The translations under genes were made by a program, and so were the position numbers. Below are positions 37,168 to 49,175 of a DNA stretch of 64,000 nt, in pieces (position 1 is the first letter of the stretch; each line of letters opens with the position of its first letter). The notes beneath the pieces are model-generated. The model did not search any database, had not been told where the DNA came from, and saw only the letters and a program-made list of their open reading frames with translations. The stretch is from Torymus aiolomorphi (Eukaryota; Arthropoda; Insecta; Hymenoptera; Torymidae): the NCBI GenBank assembly GCA_036365515.1, contig CM070877.1, positions 7,077,001 to 7,141,000 of the forward strand, written 5' to 3'.

Positions 37168-37657
37168 AAGTATATAGATATAGGCACAGCCAAGGTTCAT
37201 ACTATTTTTCTGAACGTGTCTCTCAAATGATAACTTATTCAGAGGCATAAGGAAGAAACTTTTAAAAATTTATCAAAAAGTTATCTTTAAATAGAATTTT
37301 ACTTCTTATTCCTGTAAAAACAATCAGTTTTTAGGGCACATTCGCGAAAAAACAGTTTCGATTTCGAGTGTACTTATACATCATTCTGACTGTTAAACGC
37401 CAACAATCTAAACTAATATACGCAGGCCCACAAAATACAAAAAGTGGTTTGCGCCATGGACTAGATTATGATATTACCATATAGTTTGACTCGCTGACGC
37501 AGAATATGACCTCAGTTTCGGTACTAGTCAGCAGAATTGTAAGATATCGCTCACTTTAAAACTTTTGAGATATGTTTACAGCAACGTCAAAATAGTACAT
37601 TACGACAAAAGTGCGCGTAGTAGTGAATCGCCCACGCGCACGCGTATCGTATACTAT

Positions 37658-37938
37658 TTTTTTTCATTTGATCAGCAGTATTATAGAGTACTACTTAGTC
37701 ATCTGCTATAGAATCCATTTTGATTAACCTGAATACGATTTTTCTTCTCCGAGAAACAACAAATTTCAAATTTGAATCACATGAATGTGATTTTTCCTTC
37801 TTTGAGATATGGTGATTGGAAATTTTGATTTGCTATTTCTCGAAAAAAAAACTCGTATTTAGATGATTGAAAATGGATTCTGTAGCAGATTATGACTAGT
37901 ACTCTATAATACCACTGATCAAATGATTAAAAAAATTT
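37658..37938. mobile_element. inner palindrome of 281 bp
   Basis: Starts TTGATCAGCAGTATTATAGA and ends with the approximate complement TCTATAATACCACTGATCAA; arms of about 130 bases, centre near 37795. Non-coding. Confidence 0.75.
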
Positions 37939-38085
37939 GTTGACACTCCGTGCGTGAAGTACTAATTTTGCGAACGCGTAGGCTTGCAAGAGTGCACTAA
38001 AATAGCACTTTACGCACGTTATGTCAAAATAGTATATGATGCAACAAGGGTTTAAGAATGTACGTCTGAGTTACATACGATATTT

Positions 38086-38172
38086 TTTGCAACACTGTGC
38101 GTTAAATTCGATTTTTACGCACTAAAAGTAGGGTGTAAAAACGCATTTTACGCACAGTGTTGCAAACAATCT
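38086..38172. repeat. small perfect-ended hairpin
   Basis: TTTGCAACACTGTGCGT at the left and its complement at the right, enclosing TTTTTACGCACTAAAAG. It abuts the retrotransposon fragment. Confidence 0.6.
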
Positions 38173-38815
38173 CTCGTATGTCGTCAAGGATCTTGTCGGG
38201 AGCCGCTCCAAGAGAGAAGTCTGACGCGTCCGTGGACAAAATCAGTAGCGCGGTGGGCGAGAGATGGCTAAGCATCGCGATGGCTGCGAGGCTGGCTTTG
38301 CATTTAGTGAAAGCTTCCTCGCATTCCGGTTTCCACTAAATTTTTCATTTGTCGTTCTTTTCAGAGTTTCGTGGACAACCGTACAGAGGAGCCTGGATCT
38401 CCGCGGCCTTCGGCACACAACGACGATAAAAGTTTATCATAGCGAGGAAGCGTCTCAGGTCCTTGAATGTGTCTGGTTTTGGGTAAGCCTGAACACATTG
38501 GACTCGTCCAGGTGGAGATCTGCAGCCTTCTCCAGATATAAGATAGCCCACGAACGTGGCTTCAGCTTGTCCGAGTGCGCATTTGCTGGGGTTGATGCGC
38601 AATCCGTGCTGTCTGAGCCTGTGTAGGACTATGCGAAGGTGACGTAGGTGTTCCTCGGGTGACTCGGACATGATGATTATGTCATCTTCATAGCAGAAAA
38701 CGAAATCTAAGTTACGGAACAAAGCGTCAATGTATCGTTGGAAAGTTTGTGTCGCCTTACATAAGCCAAAAGGCATTACATGAATTTTTGGTTCTATGTT
38801 CTCACACTCACACAA
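38171..38815 (-). pseudogene. Ty3/gypsy-type reverse transcriptase fragment, broken
   Basis: Read on the minus strand from 38815. The part in frame covers RT palm to connection: MPFGLCKATQTFQRYID, then the catalytic box as FCYEDD where the family normally has Y-(V/I/L)-DD, so one residue is changed, then HLRIVLHRL, GLRINPSKC, FVGYLIS, LRRFLAMINFYRR and APLY. A frameshift follows near 38345; the next segment (about 38160-38340) reads as the start of the RNase H region (EEAFTKCKASLA, LSTDASDFSLGAA). No gag, protease, integrase or LTR nearby. In the family this domain copies genomic RNA into cDNA; here it is a dead fragment trapped inside a foldback. Confidence 0.9.
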
Positions 38816-39250
38816 GAATCATTTTTATCGCACTAGTATCGAAAAGTACTATCTTGACGTTGCTGTGAACACATCTCAAAAGTTTTAGAGTGAGCGATAT
38901 CTTAAAATCCTACTGACCAGTATCTAAACTGGAATCATATTCTGCTTCACCGCGTCAAAATACATGGGAATATCATAATCTAGTCCATCGCGCAAACCAG
39001 CTTTTTATTTTGTGGGCTTGTGTAATCTGAACCAACAATATAATAAGATAATCCCGACTAATGTACGACAAAAATATCATTTCTTTTCAATGTATAAAAT
39101 GGAATCGAAAATATATAAAGGGGATATCGAAGCTAATCACAGATTCCTACATCGAATTTTGCATTATTTAAATTCAGTTATAAGTTTTTTGAAATTATCG
39201 CAGTCATCCAATGTTTATATTGAGTTAACGAACGCCGGATGACAAATATA

Positions 39251-39404
39251 GGCATGGTGTGGTTTGTGCACATAAGAATTATGCAGATATTTATTGTGCA
39301 CACTTTAGCATTGGTGTATATCTATATCTATGTGTATACTCCAATGCTAAAGTGTGCACAATAAATATGTGCATAATTCTTATGTGCACAAACCACACCA
39401 TGCC
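39251..39404. mobile_element. 154-bp perfect palindrome with 8-bp target duplication (hAT type), copy 1
   Basis: Starts GGCATGGTGTGGTTTGTGCA and ends with its complement; arms of about 75 bases. The flanks 39243-39250 and 39405-39412 are both CAAATATA, an exact 8-bp duplication, the hallmark of hAT transposons (family knowledge). A homologous copy is at 58260. Confidence 0.85.
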
Positions 39405-40170
39405 CAAATATAATTAATGAAAATCAAAAATTGAATAAAAACAATAGAAAATACGAGAATGTCGATAAGTATGTAATTCCAGATACGCTCCGATACCCCC
39501 TTAAATATTTTATAAGTATTTTAAATTATTTTTATAATTGACAATTTGATTACAAAAGGATGGAATAATTCACCATGATGCGAGACATTCACGACGACAA
39601 TACCGGGCTCGCAACTTAATGACATACGTTTCCAATTAGCTACATCATCTATATCTTAGGAAGTTTCCAAAAAGTCTTAAATATGTAGATTTTATACTAT
39701 GAAATGTGTGTAATAGTAGTTTTTTATATCTAGGGCGTAAAAAGGAATTTTATTCTCCGAGTGGTAATCACCGCGTACGAGGTCGGAAACCATTACGTCT
39801 GAGATGCAAATAATAATGATCGTAACTCGAGCGTAGAATTTGCACCCTCGTAAAACTCGAAGTGTAAAATTACATTTTACGCTCTTGTTACGAAACATAC
39901 TATTTTTAACGCTATAAGTATACGAGAAACTCGACTATTCGTGCCTGTTTTCAGTGGCGCGCACACGTTCTGACAAGTGCTAAAAAGCACTGCTTTACTT
40001 TCATTAAACTAGCATTAAAACTATTAAAATTAAAACTCGAAAAGCTTTTTGTAACTCGTTAAAAAAAGTATAGTATGTTCAATACATTCTGCATAATGTT
40101 TGCTTTTTTACTTTTGTAAATCTTTTTCTGGTTGAGGCACTTAAGTATGCACAATCATTACTAATTGAAT

Positions 40171-40832
40171 TTAAGGGGGTACTACAGTTGAAAATTTTTT
40201 TTTTTTGGATTCACCTAAAAAATATAAATTTTGATCAGTAATAATTTTTTTTTAAATATATTAAACTAATATAGTTTATTTTTGATGAAATAGGCCCTAC
40301 CAAAGGTCTGTAAACACCCATTGATCCAAAGATATTGAGATTTTGAAATTTGTATCCTGCGTAACCTACAGGCCGAACCATTTGATATTTTTTAATGGGA
40401 TACGGGCCAAAATCTTTGATTTTTATATCTCCTTTGACTGAAGCTATTCGCATCCCTTAATTTTTTCAATTAATATTTTTGGCTTTAAAAATATTAATTG
40501 GAAAAATTAAGGGATAGCTTCAGTCAAAAGAGATATAAAAATCAAAGATTTTGGCCCATATCCCCATATATTTTTGATATTATTTTTTATCTATATATCT
40601 ATCTATCTATCTATTAAAAAAATCAAATGGCCTGTAGGTTACACAAGATACAAATTTCAAAATCTCAATATCTTTGAATCAATGGGTTTTTACAGACCTC
40701 TGGTAGGGTCTATTTCATCAAAAATAAAGTATATTAGTACAATATATATAAAAAAAATTATTACTGATAAAAATTTATATTTTTTAGGTGAATCCAAAAA
40801 AAAAAAATTTTTTAACTGTAGTACCCCCTTAA
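40171..40832. mobile_element. 662-bp TTAA-bounded near-perfect palindrome
   Basis: TTAAGGGGGTACTACAG at 40171 and the complement ending TTAA at 40832. Arms of about 310 bases pair almost throughout (GGTGAATCC, AAGGTCTGTAAACACCCATT and TGTAGGTTAC boxes); the centre near 40480 pairs AATTAATATTTTT with its complement. A TATC tetranucleotide run at 40590-40614 interrupts one arm. Open frames over the arms mirror each other and are not genes. Confidence 0.85.
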
Positions 40833-43244
40833 TGAGATACTTTTAAAATTAGTCATTTGGAGTAGGGGATTTATTTCTTTTCGCTTTGTATTAAATTGTA
40901 ATCAAACGTAAAAACGCTGTGACATATTCAATGAATATACATACATACTCCTAAGGTCTCAGTGATTTTTCCAAAGCTGCCGGGATGATTGATTCTTTAG
41001 TAGGAATAAGATATAAAAACAGATCTATAGGCAAATTTTTGTTAAGATTTTTATAATTTCTGTCCTTATGCCTGTAAATATGTTGTTTGGTAAATCCACT
41101 CCAAAAAAATAGTATAAGGTTCGGATGTGTATACTACTTACTATATACATAAAGAATTGCTATGTATCTGATAAAATAATAAGTTTTTTTGTAGAATTAT
41201 TTTTAAAAGGATGTCTCGTTTTTCTAATAAAGATATTATCATTGTTTCAATTTTTACTCAATTATCATTGCTCAAAAAGCAAATGCTGCGGTAATTAAAC
41301 AATACAACAAACGTTAAAATATTTAAAAAAATTATTTTGTGTAATTTCGAACTATTTTCATGTTTATATAACGTAACTTTTGAAATCCAGCTGTTTTATT
41401 TAATGTTATGTTTATATTTGTACAATTTGAAGAGAACTTGTATTTCTTTAGTGTCTTAAATGTTTTTTCAACTAAGAAAAGTAATTTGTTTAAATTACTT
41501 TTCTTTCATAAAAGGAAAATGATTAATAGTATTATGTAAGTTTTTTAATGACGAAATTATAAACAAATAAAGATGCAACTTTTTATCTTTCTTAAAAAAA
41601 AAACAACAGCCAAAATTTGTAGATTTAACAATCAATTTAATGCAATTGTTATTTCAATTAATTTTAAAAAGAGTATATAATTAAAGTAAAAATGGTGCGT
41701 TTTGTCTCAAATGCAATTTTTCTTTATAGTTGATCATTATCTCTCAACCCACTATCTAGAAATTGTATGTAAGAACAGCTTTTTTTTAAAAAGACGATGA
41801 TGCAGATATAATTCCAATGACAAAATGGTAGCCGAAAATTATGAAAAATAATGTAAATCATATAGTAAAAATTACTGTAAGTTTAAATATGCATTTGTCG
41901 CTAATTTAAAGTTTATGGTATTCTTGATGTACCAAATCTATTGACTCAGCAGAAAATGGCACAATGTTTGCGATTGCAAAAATATGTACAGAATTACATT
42001 TAAAATGGCTCGATTGAAAGAAATTATAAAGGATTGTTTATAATTTATACCACATACGATCATATTAATAAGCTTATAATCATGTGTTCATAATAAAAAC
42101 ACATTTGATAAAATTAACACCTTAATACTTTGAAAAGATTTCGAAGTTATGCCAAAGTCTCTACAAAAATTCAACTTTTCTATTTTGCTTATTATTATTG
42201 CCGATAGCGACAATTTTTTATACCTTTGTGTTGTCAATTGTCAGTTCTCATTTGTAACAGTGCTAAATTTAAATATATGGTGGTGTAATTAATTATTTTA
42301 ATTTAAACACTTTTAAAAGTATACTTCCTAAAAAGTGGTATTAAATCTTAAATAATTTTAGGAATTTTGAGCTATTTATCAGAAAATTATATGAAAAATG
42401 AATCAACGCACATAAATACTTTTAGAACTGCACCTTGTCCGGTCACCAAAGTTGTGTGGAACGTGACATAAATATCTACAATATTTTCGGTAACTCGGGT
42501 GATGATGGAGCAAATGCAGCAAACCCTCAGTTTGTCTGTACAAGACAGAGATCTGCCTACAGGGTCCGCTCTGAAGTTTCACATCATCAGAGAAAGATAT
42601 GGATATCGAAAGCGAGTATGGAAAAAGATATAGAGGTCACTTAAACGCTGTGCCAAATAGGCTGCACAGGTTAGTAAATCAAAAAGAACACTCATTTAAA
42701 AGGAATTCCTTTCATTTTATTTGGATACGTTATTAAATTAACAGTTTAACATTTTAAATTATGCATTGACTTTGGCATCTGCAGCGAAAATTCAACGTTT
42801 CTAGCAAAAGGAATTATATACGTAAGATGGTCAATAGTGGTGTCAAGAATACAGGTTTATAATACTGAATATTTTGAATTAATTTTGAAAAGTATTCTTT
42901 TTATCATATGAAAATCGCATTTTTTCCAGTGGATTTTATTGGTAAAAGCTTGGAAAAAGATAATACTAACTGGGCGTCCGCTTCGAGAAAATACTAATAT
43001 TCGCAATATGATTCGAAAAGGTATCAACTCAGAATCTGTCTGAAATAGATATCGATTTACAATTACATGTTTTTAATTAAACTTGAAAGTGTAAAAATAC
43101 AAACCTCAAATTATAATGATTTAAATATCCAACGACGCACAAAACTTTTTCTTATTTGTATTGACTGCTATTTAAACTTGATTAAAAATCTCTAGTTGTG
43201 AGTTGCTATCTTTTCAAAGCGGACTCCGAATTGGTATACCCCCT
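40833..43244. other. AT-rich intergenic sequence
   Basis: No gene supported. A less AT-rich patch at 42425-42670 has frames in all three plus phases, of which one reaches 69 codons; I cannot assign it. Confidence 0.4.
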
Positions 43245-43634
43245 GCAAAAACTATCTTATTAAAATAGATTCGATCCAATTAAAAAATTCAACATGAATT
43301 AATCGGAAATCTTAATACGAAAATACCAAATTTAAAACTATTAAAATTGATTCATTTAAATCAGTTTTCATCAGAATTAATTGATATTTTTCTCACTTTA
43401 TTATCCGATTATTATTATCCGATTTAATTTATATTTAAGTTTTTAATTCAAACTTTAATATGAATCAAATGGGATTTAATAAGGAAAAATATCAATTAAT
43501 TCTGATAAAAACTGATTTAAATGAATCAATTTTAATAGTTTTAAATCTGGTATTTTCGTATTAAGATTTCCGATTAATTCATGTTGGATTTTTGAATCGG
43601 ATCGAATCTATTTTAATAAGATAGTTTTTGCAAG
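43245..43634. mobile_element. 390-bp palindrome
   Basis: TGCAAAAACTATCTTATTAA at the left and its exact complement at the right; arms of about 165 bases including AATTAATCGGAAATCTTAAT. Centre near 43425 has a duplicated TTATTATCCGATT. No clear target duplication. Confidence 0.8.
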
Positions 43635-44510
43635 TCCGCTTTTCATGTACCGAGCTGATAACTTATGTTATGACTCAAAAATTTAATTTGTTCTCTCACA
43701 TAATACGAGTAACTGTGGACTTGATGTATATTCTGAATTACATTACTAACATTATCCTTACTCATAAACAATTCTCTTATAATAATAGTAAAAAAAAAAT
43801 TATAATTCAATGATTCGCGCAAGCATGTGAAGTGTATGAAAAGTGACAAGGTAATGATTGTATTAAGTATAAAACTATTAATAATGCCTACAATAAATCA
43901 GTAGTCCAGTACGCATCAAACACTACATTATATAAACAAAAAAGAAATATGAAATGAGAGCATGCCCAATTTCGTTACTTTGTAAATCAATCTATAATAC
44001 CCATGGCAGGAAAAAATTAACGTAACCTATAGAAGAGCGTCAATAAAATGATCGAAAGTAAAGTAGGTAGATAAACCAGAAGTGATCAAAGGCTGTTATG
44101 CGAAAATTTTGGTTTCGCAGCCTATTCTGGTGTTACAATTTATTGATTCACGGCAAATATTCAGAAATATTAACAGCTTAATTAGAGTGAAATGATTTTT
44201 GTTAAAAAGGCAAAATGGAAGCAAAACACGAAAATAAAGACTCGGATAATTAAAGACTTTAAGTACTATGAAAAACGTTTTATTAAAGCAAAATTTAAAA
44301 AGCTTATAAGAGCGGAAGTGAGAGAGAATGAAAAGTAAGAATTTCTTATTTTATGTAACAGACGTAGATCTTTTGATAAATTACTGCAATAAGAGCAGTG
44401 TCAACAGCATCGATTCCAAGTGCAATGATAGAAGTCAATGGTTTAAAGCAAAAGAAAATAATGTCTTGAAATTTCAAATTAAAATTAGATAAAATTTTTT
44501 TTTATTTATA

Positions 44511-44624
44511 CCCTACTGAAAAAGTCCACATAGGAAACATGTGGGAAACGTATGGGAACCATGTGGGTCCTACATGATTCCCACGAGGCCCCACAAGGAT
44601 CCCATATGGGCTCTTTCAGTAGGG
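44511..44624. mobile_element. 114-bp TA-flanked element with ATGTGGG units
   Basis: Terminus CCCTACTGAAA and complement TTTCAGTAGGG; flanked by TA at 44509-44510 and 44625-44626, the duplication expected for mariner-type elements. The interior is a run of 11-13 base units around GGGAAACATGT / CCACATGG, with direct and inverted copies. Confidence 0.8.
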
Positions 44625-44626
44625 TA

Positions 44627-46062
44627 CGTCCTGTTGAAGATCCATTCAAACATTTCATGAGAATAATAATATCATTATATTTTATGCAAGCTTCAAATTT
44701 ATTTTATTCAGTAAGCTTTTAAAATAACATTACATTATGTTGATATGTTTCGTCTGTCCTATAGAAATGTATATACCAAATAAATAAAGAAAAAAAAGTA
44801 CTGATCAAAAAGATTGAGGTACTTTTTAAGTATTTGTGTAATACAAACACAAAAAGTTTATAACGAAAACGAAGTTTACGCGATGATAAGCCACATAGAG
44901 TAAAGTAAAAACAGTGAGACAATGATAAAATACACTTCGACACACTTTAAGACCTAAAGATTGGTTACGAATATGCGATACATAGTGCAATGTATGTGTA
45001 CATCTGTTACCGATATTCGAGAAAAAAAAATCGTAATTCAATTGGGGGAACAAATTTGTAGCCCTTAATGGTGCCGGTAATACTCTTATTGTGTAAATAA
45101 GCATGCTTCGATATAAGGTAATTATTAAAGAAACTGAAACAAATGAAAAAATTGTGTTAAATAAAAGCTAATTAATAAGACGGAAACAAATACATTCTGC
45201 ATGTATAAAACAACATGCGTCTATAAGGATCACCCTAAATAATATATATAAATACATGTTAATAACGAAAGAAAATTAATATCTGACTTTGTACCTATAC
45301 ACTAATTAACTTTTAACTAAATAAAAAGAATTAGATCGAGAATGAGATTGCACCAATGTTGAAAGAGCTAAGTAAAAAACTTAGTAAACGAAAAGAAATC
45401 GAAATTTATTTCCTATGTACGTTTAGTACTTAACAAAGTATTTTGTAAAAATTAATTAAATCAATTCAAAAAATATAATTGTTATAAGATTGATTTATTC
45501 ATAACCATTATCTTTCGTGGTGACTGATTCCTTTTTTTAACTGATTTCGCAAACAAATTTAATGGTATAAAAATGAAAACGTGTTATTATACAGACAATC
45601 ATTTAAATTCTTTTCGTTTACTACAGGAAAAAATATTGAAAAGCGTCTATTGTGAAGTGAAAAAATTGTCCAGTGCTGAAGAGGATGAAGCAAATTTTGA
45701 AAGGCACGTGAAAATTATTAGGAAATTTGTGAAACAGTCAGCGTGAGAGGGGTATTACTTTTGTGAAAATACTGCATCCATTATATTATCTGATAAGAGA
45801 TGCTCCCTCCTCCCAAAGCCAGATATGGCACGTGACAATAAAGTGATTCAGATACCACATATGTTGTTCTTTTTTCCATTTTTATAGATATATTTAAGAA
45901 ACAATTACTTCAGAAAAATAAATCTTACATGTTTTCGTTTATCAAATTAGCGCCCTTAATAATGGTGGCCTATTATTACAGTATCAATTTAATTTGAAGA
46001 CTTTATTATACTTTTTTTTAGTTGATTTTGGTAGAGATGCCTGACAGTGAAGTTTTTTTTTT
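44627..46062. other. AT-rich intergenic sequence
   Basis: No gene, RNA or repeat element that I can support. Confidence 0.4.
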
Positions 46063-46152
46063 AAATATCGTATGTTGGGATGACTGGTCGCACTGTCCAT
46101 TAATTATGAAGAAGGAGGCAAAAATAAAAACACTCAAGTGTGTGATTTTTTT

Positions 46153-46194
46153 GCCGGCATTTCGATCACTTCACTGTGATCCTCATCAGAGCTA
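46153..46194 (-). ncRNA. hammerhead core with altered cleavage triplet
   Basis: Mirror copy in the left arm, read on the minus strand: CTGATGA, the same stem II, then GAAATGCC instead of GAAACGTC. Two transitions remove the GTC triplet and the ACGT palindrome, so cleavage is not expected. Confidence 0.7.
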
Positions 46195-46931
46195 AAGTTT
46201 TATGAATTAAAATTAAGTAAAATGTTTAAAAATACATACAAGAAAGTTCTTTACAAAATAAACACGATGAAATGGTCAACAAAAAACCGTTTACACGAAT
46301 TAAAATGCATTCGTATAGACCGCATAACTTGCTGCCAGTCAAGTGATCGGAGATGTTAGTAATAATAACATGTAATAAATTTTGACAATGTAAAAATTCT
46401 AAACAATGAAAGTAATTTAAGTAAAAGATTATTATTTGAAATGCTACATATCCCAGCACAAAAAAATAGTATGAACGTTCAGACTGACACAATTAACTTA
46501 AAAAGTGAATACAGATCCTTTATATATAATGAAAAATTTCTTAGATTACAATAATACACGTTCAAATAAAACACAAAGATGAGCGAAGGAGCTCATAATA
46601 ACAGCATTCGGCGCGTTCGCCCTAGCAACGCACTTAACTACCAGTTCTCCCTTCCACAAAACTATACTCTGTAAATACATAGATGATACCAACACATGTT
46701 CCGTTTATATTAACTCTCACTAACACGATTCCAATTTTCGCCATATAACACACGGCAGTTTACATCTCCGATCACTTGACTGGCAGCAAGTCATGCGGCT
46801 TATGCGAATGTATTTTAATTCATGTAAATGGTTTTTTTTTATATCATTTCATCGTGTAAGTGTTTATCCTGTAAAGAACTTTCTTGTATGTATTTTTAAA
46901 CATTTTACTTAATTTTAATTCATAAAACTTT

Positions 46932-46973
46932 AGCTCTGATGAGGATCACAGTGAAGTGATCGAAACGTCGGCA
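46932..46973 (+). ncRNA. hammerhead ribozyme core, intact-looking
   Basis: CTGATGA (46936-46942), stem II GATCAC paired with GTGATC across the loop AGTGAA, then GAAAC followed directly by GTC (46962-46969). All invariant core bases are present. The ACGT at 46965-46968 is self-complementary, as in minimal hammerheads that fold as dimers. Stem I can form between TTTAGCT before the core and GGCAAAA after GTC with one mismatch. Confidence 0.75.
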
Positions 46974-47237
46974 AAAAAATCACACACTTGAGTGTTTTTA
47001 TTTTTGTCTCCTTCCTCATAATTAATGGACAGTGCGACCAGTCATCCCAACATACGATATACTTTTTTTCCATACAATTACTTCAAGAACTGAAAGTTTC
47101 AACAGATTACAACATTTATTTCAATCTTTACGTATATGTACATATATTTTTACACCTAGACTTTTAAGGTCGTCTCGCTTTAACTTCCAACCATTCATAT
47201 AGCATTTATTTATTGTCTATATAAACAGAATCCGTTA

Positions 47238-47951
47238 CACGGAAAAAAATTTAGGATCTCCAGACCTCCGGTATATATGGGCTCCGTGCAATACCATCGA
47301 TCGTCTTAATTTATGACGAATTTGGAATTAAGGCGCATCCAAAGTTGAACCTGTAAGAATCCAATATCTTCGGAGTCTTCACGATTCAAAAACGTATGTT
47401 CTGAACTCCAATTCGGTCATCCCCAGACTCCGAGATTTTCGGTATTGTAGCGATTCCACTTTGGACGTCTGAGGCCCCCATCTCTGGTATCGTGACGCGA
47501 CAGCGTTGAGAGAAGGGGAACGGTCCGCATTTGCGCGCGTTTTTCTCATATACATATGCGTTTCATCATTATATATCAAAGTATTATTATAGTATAATAT
47601 AGCACACACGTTTTGAACCGTTTATATATATTATATTATTATATTTATGAAGCGGCGCGCGTGAAATACGTCCGAATGTATAGTCGACCCGCCGAGGTAC
47701 CAAGAATGGGGGCCTAAGGACTCCATCGGGCGGATCCCGACGGTACCGAAAGTCTCGGAGTCCCCGCCATTCCAACATGGCATACACATAATCCCATTTT
47801 GAGATCCGTACACAACCGAAATTGTTGGAGTCCACGCAATTCAATTTGGAAGTGACTACATTCAATTTTGGACGCGTACAGATACGGTATTTTTTGGATT
47901 TCTGTTAATTCCATACCTCCGACATCCCAGGCTTCCAAATTTTTTTCCGTG
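47238..47951. mobile_element. 714-bp CACGGA-family element, copy 2
   Basis: Same length, orientation and sequence as 20564-21277 apart from a handful of substitutions. The flanks are TA on both sides (47236-47237 and 47952-47953), which fits mariner-like integration. Termini CACGGAAAAAAATTT / complement. Confidence 0.88.
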
Positions 47952-48360
47952 TACAGAATAAATATGAGAATTTCTGAATTTATAGATATTTAACTTTAAA
48001 GTTTAAACTGAAACGAACTTTAAAAATTTGGGCGTACAGATCGACGATGGGGCATAAGTATTTAATATTAGAAACGTGCACAAGTTTCATTGGCTGAAAC
48101 TTATGAATGTTAAAAAATAACGAGAAATTTTAATTTCTGCAATGTTGCGCATACATTGAATGTTTTTCGAAAATTGCACACAATCCACATTTTATATACA
48201 CACGCGCACGTGCACGCGACATACTATCTTGGAAATGTCATTGAACAATTATTGCAATGTATAGCTATAGCAATTTAGATGCTTCATTAATTATATACCT
48301 GCATATAGGAAAACAATTGAAATATTGAAGTCATTAACGTCATAATTATAATAGACTATA

Positions 48361-48970
48361 CGGTTGTATAGTCTAGGCGTAAAGTACCTTTTTGTGGCCT
48401 CGCCTTCGGCTCGGGTGGCAATTTACACGAGCTGTGGACTGTCCAAGTTTTTTCCTCTCATGGTGCGTAATATACTATTTTCCTGACCACTTTTCGGACT
48501 TCTGAGTTGAACTTACTGCCATTTACTCGATGAATTACACTCCCGCTCAATAACTTTTTCCACCCTAAGATCAAAATCAAGTATAAGTATATTACGCAAC
48601 TAGGGAGGTAAAGAATTGGTCAGTTGTAAATTGCCACTCGAGCCGAAGGCGATTTTTTTGCCTGGCGAGGCCGAAAATACAACCTTTGCGATGGAGCGCC
48701 GGGAGCAAAAGTGGTACTTTCGGCCCGCTAGGCAAACAAATCGTATACGCAACACGGGGATAAAGAGGGCCATCCACAGCACGTTTACACGTGCTTTGGA
48801 CTGGCCAACTCTTTACCTCCCTAGTTGCGTAATATACTATTTTCACGGGAGAAAAATTGGCCAGTCCTTCACCTTCGGGTAGCAATTTACATGAGCTGTG
48901 GACTGTCCAAGTTTTTTCCTCCCTAGATGCGTAATATACTATTTCTCTCAAGGGAGAAAATTTTTCCAGC
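48361..48970. mobile_element. cluster of TACTATTTT-family modular hairpin repeats
   Basis: Contains repeated modules: GCCTTCGGCTCG / CGAGCCGAAGGC hairpins, GTTGCGTAATATACTATTTT edges (48470, 48825, 48930), CTAGGGAGGTAAAG and its complement (48600 and 48810), and a CGAAAATAC / GTACTTTCGG inverted pair. The segment 48592-48840 is itself an inverted repeat. The modules recur near 61.8, 62.9 and 63.4 kb. Open frames in it are mirror artefacts. Confidence 0.7.
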
Positions 48971-49169
48971 TAGCACTCGTAGCGGGAGGAAATGGTTTTC
49001 GGACTTTTCGTACGCGAAAAGTAGGCAGTCTTACCGTACTTCGCGTACCGTTTCGCGTGTACGCGATTCTGGGGGCCTATACCCAAACTCTGTTTTATAT
49101 TTCTAATTTTAATTATAAAGATGTAAGCAATGAATTATTATTTACAAGAGTGTAGAGCAGTTTATCGAT

Positions 49170-49175
49170 TTTATT
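49170..49175 (-). promoter_or_regulatory. TTC1 candidate poly(A) signal
   Basis: AATAAA on the minus strand, about 245 bases after the TTC1 stop. The only clear hexamer in a convincing position, but unproven. Confidence 0.45.

Larger units (their letters stand above)
37390..39034. mobile_element. foldback carrying a retrotransposon fragment
   Basis: Arms 37390-37600 and 38838-39034 are inverted complements of about 200 bases (CCCACAAAATA, GGACTAGATTATGATATT, AGATATCGCTCACT boxes). The interior contains a complete second palindrome (37658-37938), a small hairpin element (38086-38172) and a Ty3/gypsy polymerase fragment (38171-38815). Confidence 0.75.
46063..47062. mobile_element. 1-kb palindrome with hammerhead cores in both arms
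   Basis: Arms 46063-46360 and 46760-47062 are inverted complements over about 300 bases (ATCGTATGTTGGGATGACTGG, GTGCGAC, TCACTTGACTGGCAGCAAGT boxes). The 400-base loop has no recognised protein. The ribozyme cores and their position suggest derivation from the terminal repeats of a Penelope-like element or a related non-autonomous element; this is inference. Confidence 0.75.

Noticed and set aside
38157..38626. Plus-strand frames of 60 and 120 codons
   Set aside because: Antisense shadows of the gypsy reverse transcriptase fragment.
40235..40846. Two similar frames on opposite strands
   Set aside because: They are mirror images produced by the 662-bp palindrome.
42435..42644. 69-codon plus frame in a less AT-rich patch
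   Set aside because: No family recognised, other frames equally open, no clear splice context.
47587..47938. Minus-strand frames of 60-92 codons
   Set aside because: Same frames as in the 20.9 kb copy of the 714-bp element; not coding evidence.
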